NCBI GenBank assembly: GCA_002104985.1
Contig: MCGO01000123.1
Location: 55,746 to 119,745 of the forward strand
Source: Rhizoclosmatium globosum
Lineage: Eukaryota > Chytridiomycota > Chytridiomycetes > Chytridiales > Chytriomycetaceae
Direction: 5' to 3'
DNA length: 64,000 nt
In this document: piece by piece, positions 32,646 through 45,109 of the stretch
How positions within the stretch are numbered: the stretch's first letter is position 1
How the letters are laid out: every line of letters starts with the position of its first letter
Notes under the pieces: generated by a model
The model's input: only the letters and a program-made list of their open reading frames with translations
Told to the model about the DNA's origin: nothing
Databases searched by the model: none
Translations under genes and position numbers: made by a program

Positions 32646-34632
32646 TCAGGCATGCAGCTTCCAAAACAAACGCCACGGCTCTTCGCCTATTCCTTTCCAT
32701 CGAAGTTTTTTGTCATGGCCAATTTCCATTCCAAGTAAACCCAGTGGCATTCTTGGCTGTGTAAAATCATCATCCAAATGACCATTTACACTCCTCAAAG
32801 TTAGTCCTACTTCCATAGAGTCAGTATCATTATTCTGTATCAGTGCACTCTCAACTCTTGGGAAAGGAGTTGTCTCAATCTCTGACACAAAATATTGCAT
32901 TGTTGTCACCATAAAACTCGAGCTTGTGCAGGTATCTTTCGTAAGTAGTGCCAGATAGTAATCTAAGACTTTTTTCAATTTTCTTAACATCTTGTCCCGG
33001 TTTATATATCTGGCAGATGACAAATAGAACCAATCAGATCCCATACGACACAATACGAACCAAACAACAATCATGGCTTCAAGAACATCGGGATCATTAA
33101 GATGATCAACTTCATTGTTTCTGACTAAAATATGAAAGATATATTCTGCGGATTCCATGCAACATTTGATTGCATTCAGCACTATGTCTTGGTCTTTTGT
33201 ACTAAGGTATAGTGGTCGATATGATAAAAGCCCTGTTAAAAACATCACAGGTCGACATAGCACAGAGGTGACTGAGTAATAAAACACGTTTAAGTAAACA
33301 GTGTCATTGTCAGGATTTGGAATGGTACTACTGGTAGGACATCTCTTCAACAAATATTCCGGAGGATAGTTATTTTGTATGGAAGTCAATAGGTCAAAGG
33401 CTGGTGCATTAGCTTCAGTGGAATTGAATAATTCCTGAACACTTTGTGGCGGAAACCAACAATGCTCTTTTACCAAACAAAGAACCGAAACAAGCTGATG
33501 GGAAATTAATTCATCTGAAGGCACAATACTGAATGCAGGGTGTGGAACATAATCTTGATTGAAAACTTTGAGCTTGCTCCAATTGAGTTTCAATGAAATT
33601 GGAATTGGACTAAATACTTGCAAAATTGAGTAAGATATGTAAATATTGGAGAATGTTCTCCGACGCTCTTCCTTTTGACGGGGACTTAAATGAGCCAACC
33701 AAGGCGAATCATCTGGGTCAACATCAAGCTGTAGCTCGAACGCCATTTTTAAGGCTGCCTCAAGATATTCGATTTTTATGCGATCATCTTCAAATGCTGT
33801 CGATTTGTTAGAGATTTATAAACAACTGACGTATACCTCCTGCACACCGTGCGAGCAAAAAGATAGTTTGAACCAAGTCAATTGAAGGCTCAGTTGGAGC
33901 ACGAAATAATGCTTTTCTAGCTCGATTAAACCGCAGTATGTCCATTTTCTTGCCAATAGGACTGGCATCATTGTAGTCGAACGCTAGAATTCCGTGACAA
34001 CAAAGTACGAGCCTATATATGATGAAAATTTAAACCCCAAAAACGTTAAGAAAGCTCTACCGCAAGTATGACGGTTTGTGGAAATAGTCGCGTAACATAT
34101 ACTCTGCATCAAAGACATCGCTCTTCGGCAGCACAGTGCCATTTTTTGTTAGCCACTTGAAAACAATCATCCAGTCGTCAAACGTTGGAATGAGGTCCGG
34201 GTCTTCAAGTTCCCATTCGTATTTGATCAATGAACTCTCCAGTGCGTTCATATATTGATTTAAGATTGGGTTTGTAAACGCTGGCACAGACGAACTCGTG
34301 GCTCCGTAGATTCGAGACAAATCGTGCATAGGCGCCCATGGTGGCTGCATATAAATTGGGTTACCATCAACATCTTGGCCGCATTCATCTTCGGCGCCAA
34401 GATTAGTACATCTGACGCAAGCCCCTTCTCCGGGAACACACTTTTTATGATCTTTGTTGCATCGACTACAGCTCCTTATAGATAAAGTGACTGGATTTGG
34501 ATCATAATCGCAGGGATAGTCCGTTTTGGAGCAGTGACTGCACACAGTAGATCCGTCGGGTACTACACATCTTCGTTTAAGGTAGCGACAGCGGCTGCAG
34601 GCCGTAGCACGCCAATGGACAGAGGCTTTCAT
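32646..34632 (-). CDS. Zn2Cys6 regulator, paralog 3, with two zinc clusters
   Basis: The N-terminus carries two clusters back to back: CSRCRYLKRRC ... CSHCSKTDYPC (linker of 8) and CSRCNKDHKKC ... CVRCTNLGAEDEC (linker of 6, last spacing 8). The shared body follows: LEDPDLIPTFDDWMIVFKWL, an intron at KPSYLR, an intron after LLARCAG, then VDPDDSPWLAHLSPRQKEE, ending EPWRLFWKLHA. All joins are in frame. It is the most divergent of the six and the only one with a doubled DNA-binding module. TMEM43 separates it from paralog 2. Confidence 0.87.
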
Positions 34633-35007
34633 TAAAATTTTTGAGAAGAAATAGTTCTCGAACCATACACTCAATTTGTGTTAGCCAACATCTGACATTC
34701 CGGTATCACATTGTAAGATAGTCACTTGGCACAGCTGGACATTTATTTCAAAGGGGTTAGTACACATTTGGTTGAGACACTGGAAGTAGCACGTTGCAGG
34801 GTTCAGCTTACAACCACCAAATTTTCTAAGGACGACATTCTTGAACCGCCTTTTTCAATTTGCATCGCACAGTGTAAGTGCTAACAAGTTTAGTCTTCAT
34901 AATATTTCAGTCTGGGTGAAAACAAAGACATCTTTTCTAGAAACAGCCCCACCGAGCAACCAAAGAACAGTTAAAACATTTATTATGCAAACAAATAACA
35001 GTATATG
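34633..35007. other. Intergenic, no gene seen
   Basis: It lies between the start of regulator 3 and the stop of the NAD kinase (both minus). No reading frame with recognisable content was found. Confidence 0.4.
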
Positions 35008-37383
35008 TCACTTAAACTCCTTCTGCCGAGCCCTCACATTCCAATGCAAACACCGCCTCAAACTCTCAATCCAATCTTTACTCTGATCCAACCAACAAAC
35101 AGTCGGAACCCCAAACCGACTCACTTCCACCCGAACTTCATCCCCTTGCCTCAACTCTCTCCTCAACTTCCCATCGAAACTGACCCACGCCGTTCCACGT
35201 GCGTCGCGCGGGACTTGGACTTTGAGTTCGATTGATTCCGGAAGGAGCATGGGACGGAAACTGAGGGTGTGTGGGCAGATGGGGGTGACGAGGAGGGCGG
35301 GGACGAGGGGGTGCACTATGGAGCCGCCGGCTGAGAGGCTGTATGCTGTTGAGCCTGTTGGGGTTGCGATGACGAGGCCGTCGGCCATGGAGGTTGTTAG
35401 GTAGGAGCCGTCGACAAAGAGTTCGAGGTGGGACATGTATGCGGATGGGCCACGGTCTACGACAAGCTCGTTGAGGACGTGGTGGGGAGCCTCGAATGGT
35501 TCTAGGTTTCCAGTGGATGGGTCCATTCGGTATATTTGACATGCCAGACGAAGACGCATGTTCACGTTGAAACCTGTTAAGTTCGTTGTTGATGCTGTTG
35601 TAGATCGGAGCTGATCGTGAGATTCCTTCGGGACTGCCAGACCAAGCGGAACTCCCAACTCTGACGAACTACCGTTGACGCGTTCATCCACGACTTCTTC
35701 CACATCCAGAATACCCAATACTTTCCGCAACGTCTCTTTGGCTCGTTCAAATTCAAACACAGCCAAGAACCCCAAACTTCCCAAATCAAATGGAAGAATC
35801 GGTGGTACTTTGACATTTTGAAAGAGTCCAGCTGTGAACAAGACAGTTCCATCACCACCGAGTGTTACGATCAAATCAATTTTCGAACTCAACGGATCTG
35901 TTTTCAGAGGTGTTTGGAAATCTTCGGGAGACCAGAAATGCAGATTATTGAGCGTGTTTGATGTTGTGTTTGTTGGTAACGGTTTTTGAGTTGTGTCTGG
36001 TAACTGCATGGTTGTAGACTTTCGATGAACGTTTTCGTCAAAGCCCCCATTAGCAGCATTCTCTGGTGACAGTCCATACTCCGTGATAACATTATATTCT
36101 TCGATATCGTGGAACGCTGCGAATTCCGGATATTCCCTGAGCCGTTCTTCGACGAGACTGATATTTAATATTAGCAACAAATTAAGAACAGAATCAAACA
36201 ACGCACACCGTCATTCCGCATTCGTTAATTAACCAAACCGCAAGGTCCTTTGTAAACTGCACCAAGTCCGGGTCGTGAATCTTTGTGACAATCAGGAGGT
36301 TTTTTGGTGGCGACTCCCATTGCAGAGTACGTTTTCCTATTCGCAAGAATTAAGGGGGGTGTGGAGCACATGGTCTGAAGTCACACGCACCAATCTTTTT
36401 TGCAATTTCCCTCAACCCAACAGCTGTATTCGCCAACCGAATATGCGTCTTTTTCAATCCACTAAACTTTTTTTGTGACTTTCCATTGAAACCTGTCGTC
36501 AAGCTTGGCGTTGGCGAGGTAGTCGTAGAGACTCTTGTCTCTGAGGGATCATTCAATTCCGCACATTCACACTGAATCCCATCCAACTGCTTCCTTGAAA
36601 TTCCAGCGGCTCTAGAGAACGCGTCTGACCCAACACCGTCAATAAGCGCGTCGATAGTGTTACAAATCGACTTTGGGACTGAGATTGTATCTGAAATATC
36701 TGGGATTCGAGCCGCCAGATTTCTTCGTGCAGTGTCAGATAGTGAAGCTACATCGAGCACAGGTTGAAAACGCGCACTCATTGCCGAGCTTCGTTTGCTT
36801 TCGGTTCTGCTGACGAGAGTGGAAGCTTCTGTGGCTGAGAGGATTGAAGCTGGTGTTGAAGGAGAGATTGGGGCAATTGGAGGAGGAAGTGGAATAGGAA
36901 TGGGTGATGGTGTAGGTTCAGTGAATGTTTGGTTTGTTGTTGTTCGTGGAGACAGTTTTTCCGAGGGATTGATTTGACGGGCCATGTTTGGAGGCGGAGA
37001 CAGCGACGGAGACAGAGAAGCAATTGCCGGAGTATCTGTAGCATCTAATAAGGAAGTATTAGGGAAAGCAAGCTTAAACCGAGTGAGGATATGTTTCAAG
37101 AGTAAGCTAAGTTCTAACCAGTCGCGGCCGTTGCGTGTCCAACCTGCGAACCCGCCCGTTCCAAAAGCGACACAAAAAGCGATGTTGAATTCGGGACTTC
37201 GGCGTGGTCAAAGTCGTCGCTGTTTTCGAGGCGGTGAAGCAGTTTGTTGAGCTTTGAATTCGCCGAGTTCTTGGCGTCAGTCTCGCTTTCGCTTTCGCTG
37301 TGGCTCGAATAACTGATTGGTGGTGGTGGTGGTGGTGGTGTAGCGGGAGGGATTTGGGGTGGTGGTGTTGGTTGGGTGGGCAT
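35008..37383 (-). CDS. NAD kinase
   Basis: Four exons, ATG at 37383 (MPTQPTPPP). A long Pro/Ser-rich N-terminal extension (PPPPPPP, SHSESESETD) covers the first 300 or so residues and is probably disordered and regulatory. The catalytic part starts at LQWESPPKNLLIVTKIHDPD, has the GGDGT motif (DLIVTLGGDGTVLFTAGLFQ), PFDLGSLGFLA, and the second conserved block TPTGSTAYSLSAGGSIVHP. NAD kinase phosphorylates NAD+ to NADP+ using ATP. Introns at about 37057-37127, 36335-36398 and 36171-36219 all keep frame. The start is only 75 bp from the stop of regulator 4. Confidence 0.95.
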
Positions 37384-37458
37384 TTCAAACGATAGTTGAA
37401 GTCAAATGGATCATACAAACTGGATAATTCTACTTATTCCTCTTTATATTCTATAATT

Positions 37459-39549
37459 TCACGCATTCAACTTCCAAAATAATCTCCATGCTTCTTCATT
37501 CCTTCCCATCCATTTAACGTTTCTATCCAAACCCATTTCAAGTCCCAAGAATCCAAGGTAACACCAAGGATTTGCCATGGCTGAAGGCTTTTTCGGAGGA
37601 TTAACCCCAAGCGTCAAGCTGTTAATACCTAGGGTAATAGAATCCAAATCATCGGCCTCAGATTCTCTGTTGACATGTTTACCAACTCGCACTACCTCCT
37701 CAACCTCATCCAACATTACCACCATAGCATTATGAGTTGGTTCCATGCGACCCTCACTTCCAATCCATTCCTGTATTTCGAGAATGCGTCTTAGTCGATT
37801 TCGCAATGCAACACTATTGAATTCTTTCAAAGACACCACAGTAAACCATTGAGGGTCCATTCGACAAATAATGAACCACAATGAAATATAAGCCTCAAGG
37901 TATGATAATGTGTTCTGATGAATATTGTAGAAATCGTGTTCGTTTTCAGGCAGTCGGTTCTTTCCTCTTCCATACTCCATTTTCTCATAGAAGATGAGTA
38001 ACGATGTAATTCTCCATGCTGCTTCGTAACATTGCTTAATCGCATTTGCAACCGTATCCTGCTGTTCTGAACTCAAGTACACGGGTTGACAAGACGATAA
38101 TGCGGTGAGAAACATGATTGGTCGGTAACACACGGATATACATGAGTGAAAGTTGAAGTTGATCATGTACAGGGCTCCGCCAACATTCGAGTTTTGAGAC
38201 GTTATTCTGTCCTCGTCTTCTGGTGTGACGAAAGTCATATTTGCAAAAAAGTGGCGCAACTCAACCGGAATTAATTCATACAGTGAATTCACTTGTTTTA
38301 GCGACGGAGAATCTGATTGTCCCCATCTTAGTATGTCGTTGATAGCTGAGGGTGGTCCAGAATACAACCGTCGGATCTCTGCAATGATGACAAACATGTC
38401 TGCCTCTAATTTCTTTCTCAAACCTCCAGACTTTCCGGTATCATCAAACACAGCGTATGGATCATACACCTGACTGTAAATTTTAACTTTTCCTCTTTGC
38501 AGATTAACGTATCTGTAATCAGAGGAGTATGCTGTGATGTACGAGTAATTACTGTATAGCGACCAATAAAGCCTTCGACGTTCCTCCTTTTCGCGAGGAG
38601 ACAAATGAGACAGCCACGGCAGGTCGTCTGGATCAACGTCCATCTTCAGTTCAACAAGCATATCAAGAGCCCGATAAAAGAAAATCTCTTTGAGGTTTTC
38701 ATCTCCCAGCACTTCCGCAGACAAAGCATTAATCGTAATTAAAACAAACAGCCTAACAAACTTACCTCGCGCAACGTAAGATAAGTTATCGAAAGCCATG
38801 AGAATGTCCACGGACGGAGTAAGGTCAGCCCTATGAAGAGCTTTATAAGCTCGTTTGAAGTATCTGATTCGAGTTTGATGGGCTTCCGGCGAACGAAAAG
38901 AAAACCTTCCAAGTGCGACGCAACAGTGCGCTAAACTGTGTGTGTATCAAATCAGTGTTCAGTCCGCTCATAAAATCGTGGCGTTACCGCAAAACAGCAG
39001 GCTTCTTGAAGAACCCGGCGAGAAGACTTTGCACATCAAATGCATCCGAATTTGATACGGAATTGCCGTAGTCGGCTGAGTAGTTGAAGACAAGAAGGAA
39101 ATCGTCCATCGTTGGAAGCAAATCTGTGTCTTCGAGCTCAAAACTCGATGACTGATCAATGACCGGTGATTCCCACGCTGTCAAGTATTCTTCTAAAACT
39201 TGGCGGATCTTTGGATTGACGGAAGGGTTCAGGGACGGACCAGTAAAGTTTGCATCTAAATTGAATGTTGCCGTTCTTTGCACAAATGAGGTGGACTGTG
39301 AGGCATCAAGATCGTTACTCGGCTCTTCGGCAAGGGATCTTTTTTGTTAATCCGTGAGTAGATATATGAGTTGATCATAGTCGACAGAAGACGGCCAACT
39401 CACAGTGATGGATCGTTGATGTACACGCACGGCACTCCCTTCGCTTTGCAGCTGATGCAGCCATCCTTGTCCTGAGAACATCCCTTTTTATGCTTTCGGC
39501 ATTCATCGCATCGCTTGAATCTTGACAGGTTGGACCTCTCGGCTGGCAT
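37459..39549 (-). CDS. Zn2Cys6 regulator, paralog 4
   Basis: Four exons, ATG at 39549 (MPAERSNLSRFKR). Cluster CDECRKHKKGC and CISCKAKGVPC, exon end NDPSL. The second exon contains LEDTDLLPTMDDFLLVFNYS and ends PAVLR. The third ends SYVARG. The fourth starts VLGDENLKEIFFYRALDML and ends EEAWRLFWKLNA. It is closest to paralog 5 throughout, with the same four-exon structure. The cluster exon is instead closest to that of paralog 1. All splice joins keep frame, so it looks intact. Confidence 0.9.
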
Positions 39550-39892
39550 ATGATAATGTTTGCGATTTCCAACAAGTCCCTGTTGAAAAACTTCGGAGCT
39601 GTTATTTTCCGTGTGTCAATTGAGAATAAAATCACCATCTACAAATAACTTCTAGCAGGGCCCGCACTGTCCATCGCAGCAACCTGAGTTTTGTGTAGGT
39701 AAACTTTGTCCTAATGCAGAGCTTATTTAAGGAATTTCGATTTCCAGATTTTGACTTGTGGTAACCACGTCTCAAGAGCATTAAAGAACAACTCTAGAAA
39801 CAAACAGAAATCGATGGCAGTTTCCGAAAATTTGAATAAAGTTAATTGTCAAAATTAAGCATTAGCTTCCACTCTTTATAAATGATACTTCT
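39550..39892. promoter_or_regulatory. Upstream region of regulator 4
   Basis: 343 bp between the start of regulator 4 and the stop of regulator 5. No other gene was seen; the promoter of regulator 4 is expected here. Confidence 0.4.
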
Positions 39893-41950
39893 TCACGCAT
39901 TCAACTTCCAAAACAATCTCCAAGCCTCTTCGTATCTTCCCATCCATTTCACCTTTCGCTCTGAACCAATCTCAAGTCCCAGTAATCCAAGGTAGCACCA
40001 AGGGTTTGTCATTGCCGTTGATTTCACACCAAGAGCCAAACTGTGAATTCCAAGTATAATGGATTCCAAACCATCGTCATCGGATTGTTTATTGACGTGC
40101 TTACCCGCCCGCGCTACCTCCTCAATTTCTTCCAACATAACCATCATTCCTTTGTGAATTGGTTCCAGTCGACCCTCACTTCCAATCCATTCCTGAATTT
40201 CAAGAACACGCCGTAATCGATTTTGCAGTGCCAAAGTATTCACGTCTTCTGAAAACGCAAGTGTAAGCCATTGCGGGTCCATTCTGCAGACAATAAACCA
40301 CAATGAAACGTACGCCTCAAGGTAGGATAACGTGTTTTGAAAAATATTGTAGAAATCGTGTTCGTTTTCAGGTAGCCGACTCTTTCCTCCTCCGTATTGC
40401 ATTTTTTCGAAGAAGATAAGCAGAGACGTGATTCTCCACGAAGCTTCATAACAATTTTTAATTGCCGCAACGACTGTATTTTGCTGCTCTGAACTCAAGT
40501 ACATAGGCCGACAGGATGGCAATGCAGTGAGAAACATGATAGGCCGATAGCAAACAGATATGCAGGAGTGAAAGTTCATATTGATCATGTACAGAGCTCC
40601 ACCAACAGTCGAGGTTTGAGAGATGAATCTTTCCTCATCGTCCAAAGTGACATAGGTTGCATCATCGAACAGAAGAAGGAATTCAAATGGAATCAATTCG
40701 CCAAGAGATGCCAGGCTTTTTCGTGAAGCTGAATCTGCTCGGCCCCAGTTGAATACCTCCTGTATTGACGACGGCGGTCGACAATACAACCGCCGTATTT
40801 CTCCAATAATGACAAATATGTCACCTTCTAATTTTTTAACCAAACCGCCTGACTTTCCATTCACTTCAAACACCTCATATGGATCATACGCTTGACTGTA
40901 AACTTTAACCTTTCCCATTTGCAGATTGACTTGCTTATAATCTGAAGAATATGCAGTAACATAAGAGTAGAGCCTGTACGATTGCCAATATAATCTTCGC
41001 CGTTCCTCCTTTTGTCGAGGAGTAAGATGGTCTAATGGCAGGTCATCGGGATCAATATCCATTTTGAGCTCCACAAGCATCTCGAGTGCTCGATAAAAGA
41101 AATACTCTTTCAGGTTTTCATCTCCAAGCACTTTTGGAATCAATTTAGCTTATGTAAGCACTAAATGATGTTGTCTACCTCGAGCAACATACGATAAATT
41201 CTCAAAAGCCATGAGAATATCAACTGATGGCGTTAAATCCGCGACATGGAGCGCTTTGTATGCGCGCTTGAAGTACCGGAGACGAGTGAGTTGCGCTTCC
41301 GTAGAATCAAAAGAAAATCTCCCCAACGCCACGCAACAATGAGCAAGACTTAAATTGTAATCAATTAAGATTATGTTGGTCCACCTTTGATCGCTTACCG
41401 TAGCACCGCTGGTTTTTGATAAAATCCGACAAGGAAACTCTGAACGTCAAATGAATCTGAGGTCGACACTGACTTGCCGTTGTCAGTATAATAGTTGAAG
41501 ACAAGAAGAAAATCATCGAAGGTTGGAAGTAAGTCAGTGTCTTCAAGCTCAAAACTAAGTGACTGATCGATAACTGGCGATCCCCATGCTTTCAAGTATT
41601 CTTCCAAAACTGGGTTGATATTAGCTCCAACAAACCCGTTGATTGATGTTGCCATAGAGCTAGCGTCAATATTGAATGTGCCTGCCGTGGTTGGCGCCAT
41701 TGCGAATTGTTGAGTGTCGGGATTACGGCTTGTCCCTTCAGCGACAATACTAGTAGAAGGTACATTATTAGTCAATCTTTGAAATAGTTCGCTGGTAAGC
41801 TCACAGCATGGGATCGTTAAGGTACACACAAGGCACACCCTTCACTTTGCAACCAATACAGCCCGAACGGTCTTTTGAGCAGCCTTTCTTATGACGCCGA
41901 CACTCTTCGCAACTATTTGCCTTTGATCTTTTGGTTCCGTCCGCTAGCAT
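39893..41950 (-). CDS. Zn2Cys6 regulator, paralog 5
   Basis: Four exons, ATG at 41950 (MLADGTKRSKANS). Cluster CEECRRHKKGC and CIGCKVKGVPC, exon end NDPML. Body: LEDTDLLPTFDDFLLVFNYY, YQKPAVLR, SYVARG, LGDENLKEYFFYRALEML, ending EEAWRLFWKLNA. It shares intron positions with paralog 4, and the two probably arose by tandem duplication. Relative to paralog 4, one residue pair is missing in the conserved DPDDLPWLSHL block (here DDLPLDHL). It is divergent from regulator 6. Confidence 0.9.
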
Positions 41951-42501
41951 GGAATCGAAGATTGAGTGGTTTGAGTGTGAAGTTTTGACGGTCAAATGAA
42001 TCAAATCTCCAAATGTATTTACTTTGGAGGCGGTCCGCTCAAATTCTGCACGAAAACTATTGAAGATTTTTCAAGCTGAAGCCAAAAATGTGGAAGCGAT
42101 CAAACGAAAAGCTTTTAGCTTGGAAGCCAAAGTCGTGTCTCTGTCTCAAACGTTGGGATAAAACAGTTGAAGCCAAGGAGTTCCAAGATTCAGAATGAAG
42201 AGACTTTTTTCGGCGTATGAGATTAATCTACAAACTTCATTGAGTGCACTGTTTATTCTCGCTGTCAACTGTTATCTGTTGATAATGACTTCCTTAAATC
42301 TATCTCTGGATGAAGTAGCAACAGCGGTCAGCGGACGAGCAGAAATTGCACCAGTCAACATCTTGCATTTTACTGCCAATTTTCCTCCAGCTTGACATAA
42401 GGAACAAGCTACTGAGGAAGCACATTGATGGAACGGTTGAACAAAACCAATTACAAACACGAGTGGCTGTGTCAAATATTTAAAATCATTCTAAAGACGA
42501 G
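41951..42501. promoter_or_regulatory. Divergent promoter region of regulators 5 and 6
   Basis: 551 bp between two outward-facing starts. No conserved gene was seen in it. It should hold both promoters and possibly shared or autoregulatory sites. Confidence 0.45.
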
Positions 42502-44547
42502 ATGTACGCTGATGGAACCAGGCGATCCAAAGTCAGGCGCTGTGAAGAATGTCGCAAACACAAAAAGGGATGTTCACAAGAAAGAGATGGATGTATTAAC
42601 TGTCGCGCAAAAGGTGTCAAATGCATGTACATCAACGATCCGCTTTTGTAAGCTTCGCTTTGATTATTTTGTCGTTGCTTCCATCTAACAGTATTGATGT
42701 CCGTCAGTGTAGTTAATGAGGGGCTTTCAAATGAGATGAACGAGTTGAACTTGGAGCTTCCTTTGTCGCCACACAATCAAGTCCCTGATCGAGCTCAGAT
42801 TCCAGTCGTCACGGATGCAGGTTTTGGTGGAGGCCAATGGTACTATTCTAGACTGGAGAGGGCCACACCTTTCAACGTGGACGTAACGTCAATCAATCCA
42901 GTTCTTGAGCAGTACTTGACGACGTTTGATGCACCATTATCACACACTGTGAATGATATGACTCTAGTCGATCCGGATCTTCTGCCAACCTTCCAGGACT
43001 GGCTATTGGCATTCAAGTATTACACTGAAAGCGGAACAACACCACCACTCTCAGACGTGCTGGATGCTGAAAGCTTCTTGCGAGATTTCTTCCACAAACC
43101 TGCCATTCTGAGACTTGTATTCTGTACTCTCATCAGCTACACCGAGGACGACACTGTACAGAAGAACTACTTACGACGAACACGGAAGGCACTTTATGCC
43201 CCTGACCTCACACCATCAGTTGAACTTATGTATGCATACAACATTGCTCACATTCACGCACGAAGTAATTCCTTGAGTTTGTTTTATTGTACTCTCTGAC
43301 AGTTTACTTAAGACATCGGCGAATTAGCACTAGCGGAACAATTCATGCAAACCGCTCTTAAAATGCTCATCGAATTAAGAATGGACATTGACCCAGACGA
43401 TTCTCCGTGGCTCTCTCATTTGACAGCTCGACAAAAGGAGGAACGCCGACGACTATTTTGGAAGCTCTACATACAGTATTCTTATGCTTTATCCTATTTA
43501 CCTGAGCCATTCCGCCTTGAGCTTACTGGCGAACGCGTCAAGGCCCGTGCTCAAGTGTTCGATCCAAATCCTGTCTTTAGCATTGAAGATCCCACCATCG
43601 ATCTTGTTCATCAGTACGTTGCCGAATTGCAAAATTTGATTGGTAATATTCGAGAATCGCACTCGACTCCTCCGGCAACTATCAAGGACTGTTTGTCCTC
43701 GGCGAATTTGCCTCAATCTCTCCACTCTCGTTTTCTTGCAGTTCATCAAGGATGCCCCATCAAATATCGCCTTCGGTTTGAAAACCCATCAAGAATTACC
43801 ACTGAGGAACAAACAAACATGATCGCCTTGATTTCGACATTCCATCCGAAACTCAATTTCTTGGGGTTGAATTTGGAACTGGAATCAAGTATTTCAGTCT
43901 TGCACCGCCCAATCTTATTTCTGACATCCCTGCGAGCAAGCAGACCTCAGTATATCAATGCCGGTCAACAATCTGTAGTTCTGAACGCTATTCAGCAATG
44001 TTTCTCTTCTGCTTCGCGCGTTCTCTCCTTGTCACTCTTTCTGGAATATATTACAATGGGCGGAGGAGCGTCCCTTCTTTCAAAAGCCCAAACAAAGCAT
44101 TATGGACGGCCGCAACTCCTCAATCTTCTTGAATCTTTTATTGTTTTGTGGTTTATCGCGTGTCGTATGGATTCGCAGTGGCTTCAGTTGTCCGGACTGG
44201 ATGATGATGAGAGTCTTCACGAAATTAAGGAGCGGATGGATTATATCATGATTTCAACAAGGACGAGAAAGTTGCCGAAACCAGCGGTTCCGATGGTCGA
44301 AGCGATGGAGATTCTGCTTTCTGAAGTGGACGATGTTGTTCGCAATGGTCGAAAGAGTAGTACAGCTCAAGAAGGAACCGTCTCTCACGAATTAGGTATT
44401 TATACAAGTCGTGTGGATTCTGATTCAATTACAGAGCCGTGGTGCTATTTGGGATTCCTTGGGTTGGAATTGGGCTCAAAAAGAGATGTTCGATGGAAAG
44501 GAAGGAAGGAGGATTCATGGAGGCTGTTTTGGAAGTTGAATGCATGA
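42502..44547 (+). CDS. Zn2Cys6 regulator, paralog 6
   Basis: The only member on the plus strand. Three exons (42502-42647, 42708-43264, 43313-44547) give 645 residues. MYADGTRRSKVRR leads into the cluster CEECRKHKKGC and CINCRAKGVKC, then YINDPLL. Body: LVDPDLLPTFQDWLLAFKYY, then KPAILRLVFCT without an intron (as in paralog 2), then NIGELALAEQFMQTALKML and a C-terminus ending DSWRLFWKLNA. The acceptor at 42707 was chosen because it alone keeps frame after the cluster exon. Complete and in frame. Confidence 0.92.
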
Positions 44548-45109
44548 TTTATTATTTAATTAAGTGCGAGACCAAACTCATCGAAGTATATCTTTCTTCG
44601 CTTGACCTTAAAAGCAAATAAATAAGGTCACCTATGTTACCTGTCCGCGATAAATACGAAACGTATTTTGAAACACTTGTTTCAATTAACCCGATAAGCC
44701 CAAAGGACAAAGAACAGCGAGAATTTAAGAGAAGAAAAGAGAAAGGAAAGAGGAGTCGAATACATAAATATTCGTAATTAGACCACTGGGTCTTGTGGAC
44801 TCTTTCGGCGAAACCCTAGGTCAAGGCACGGCATCGTTCAAAATGCGTTCGTTCCTAACAGATAGACTTACAGTTACTAGCTTTCTCAGAGACTTAATAG
44901 GCCAGATAGATATTAACTGTGGATGTCAAGATAGCTCGGTGGCACTTTGCATTAAGATCGGACAATCTCGGAGCCAAGATCCAATCTTATCTTCACCCAC
45001 ATGGTCTGAAACACCAAAGAATACAAAAACCGGGCAAGGTTTTTCCAAGAAAGCATCTTCAAGCATCTTCGTTTTCTATATCCACCGACTGCATTCATTC
45101 AAATCAAAG
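44548..45109. other. Intergenic, no gene seen
   Basis: It contains the 3' flank of regulator 6 and the upstream region of the first ammonium transporter. Reading frames here lack any recognisable content. Confidence 0.45.

Noticed and set aside
42195..42395. 66-residue hydrophobic open frame between regulators 5 and 6
   Set aside because: No homology, no intron support, and it sits in the divergent promoter region; open by chance.
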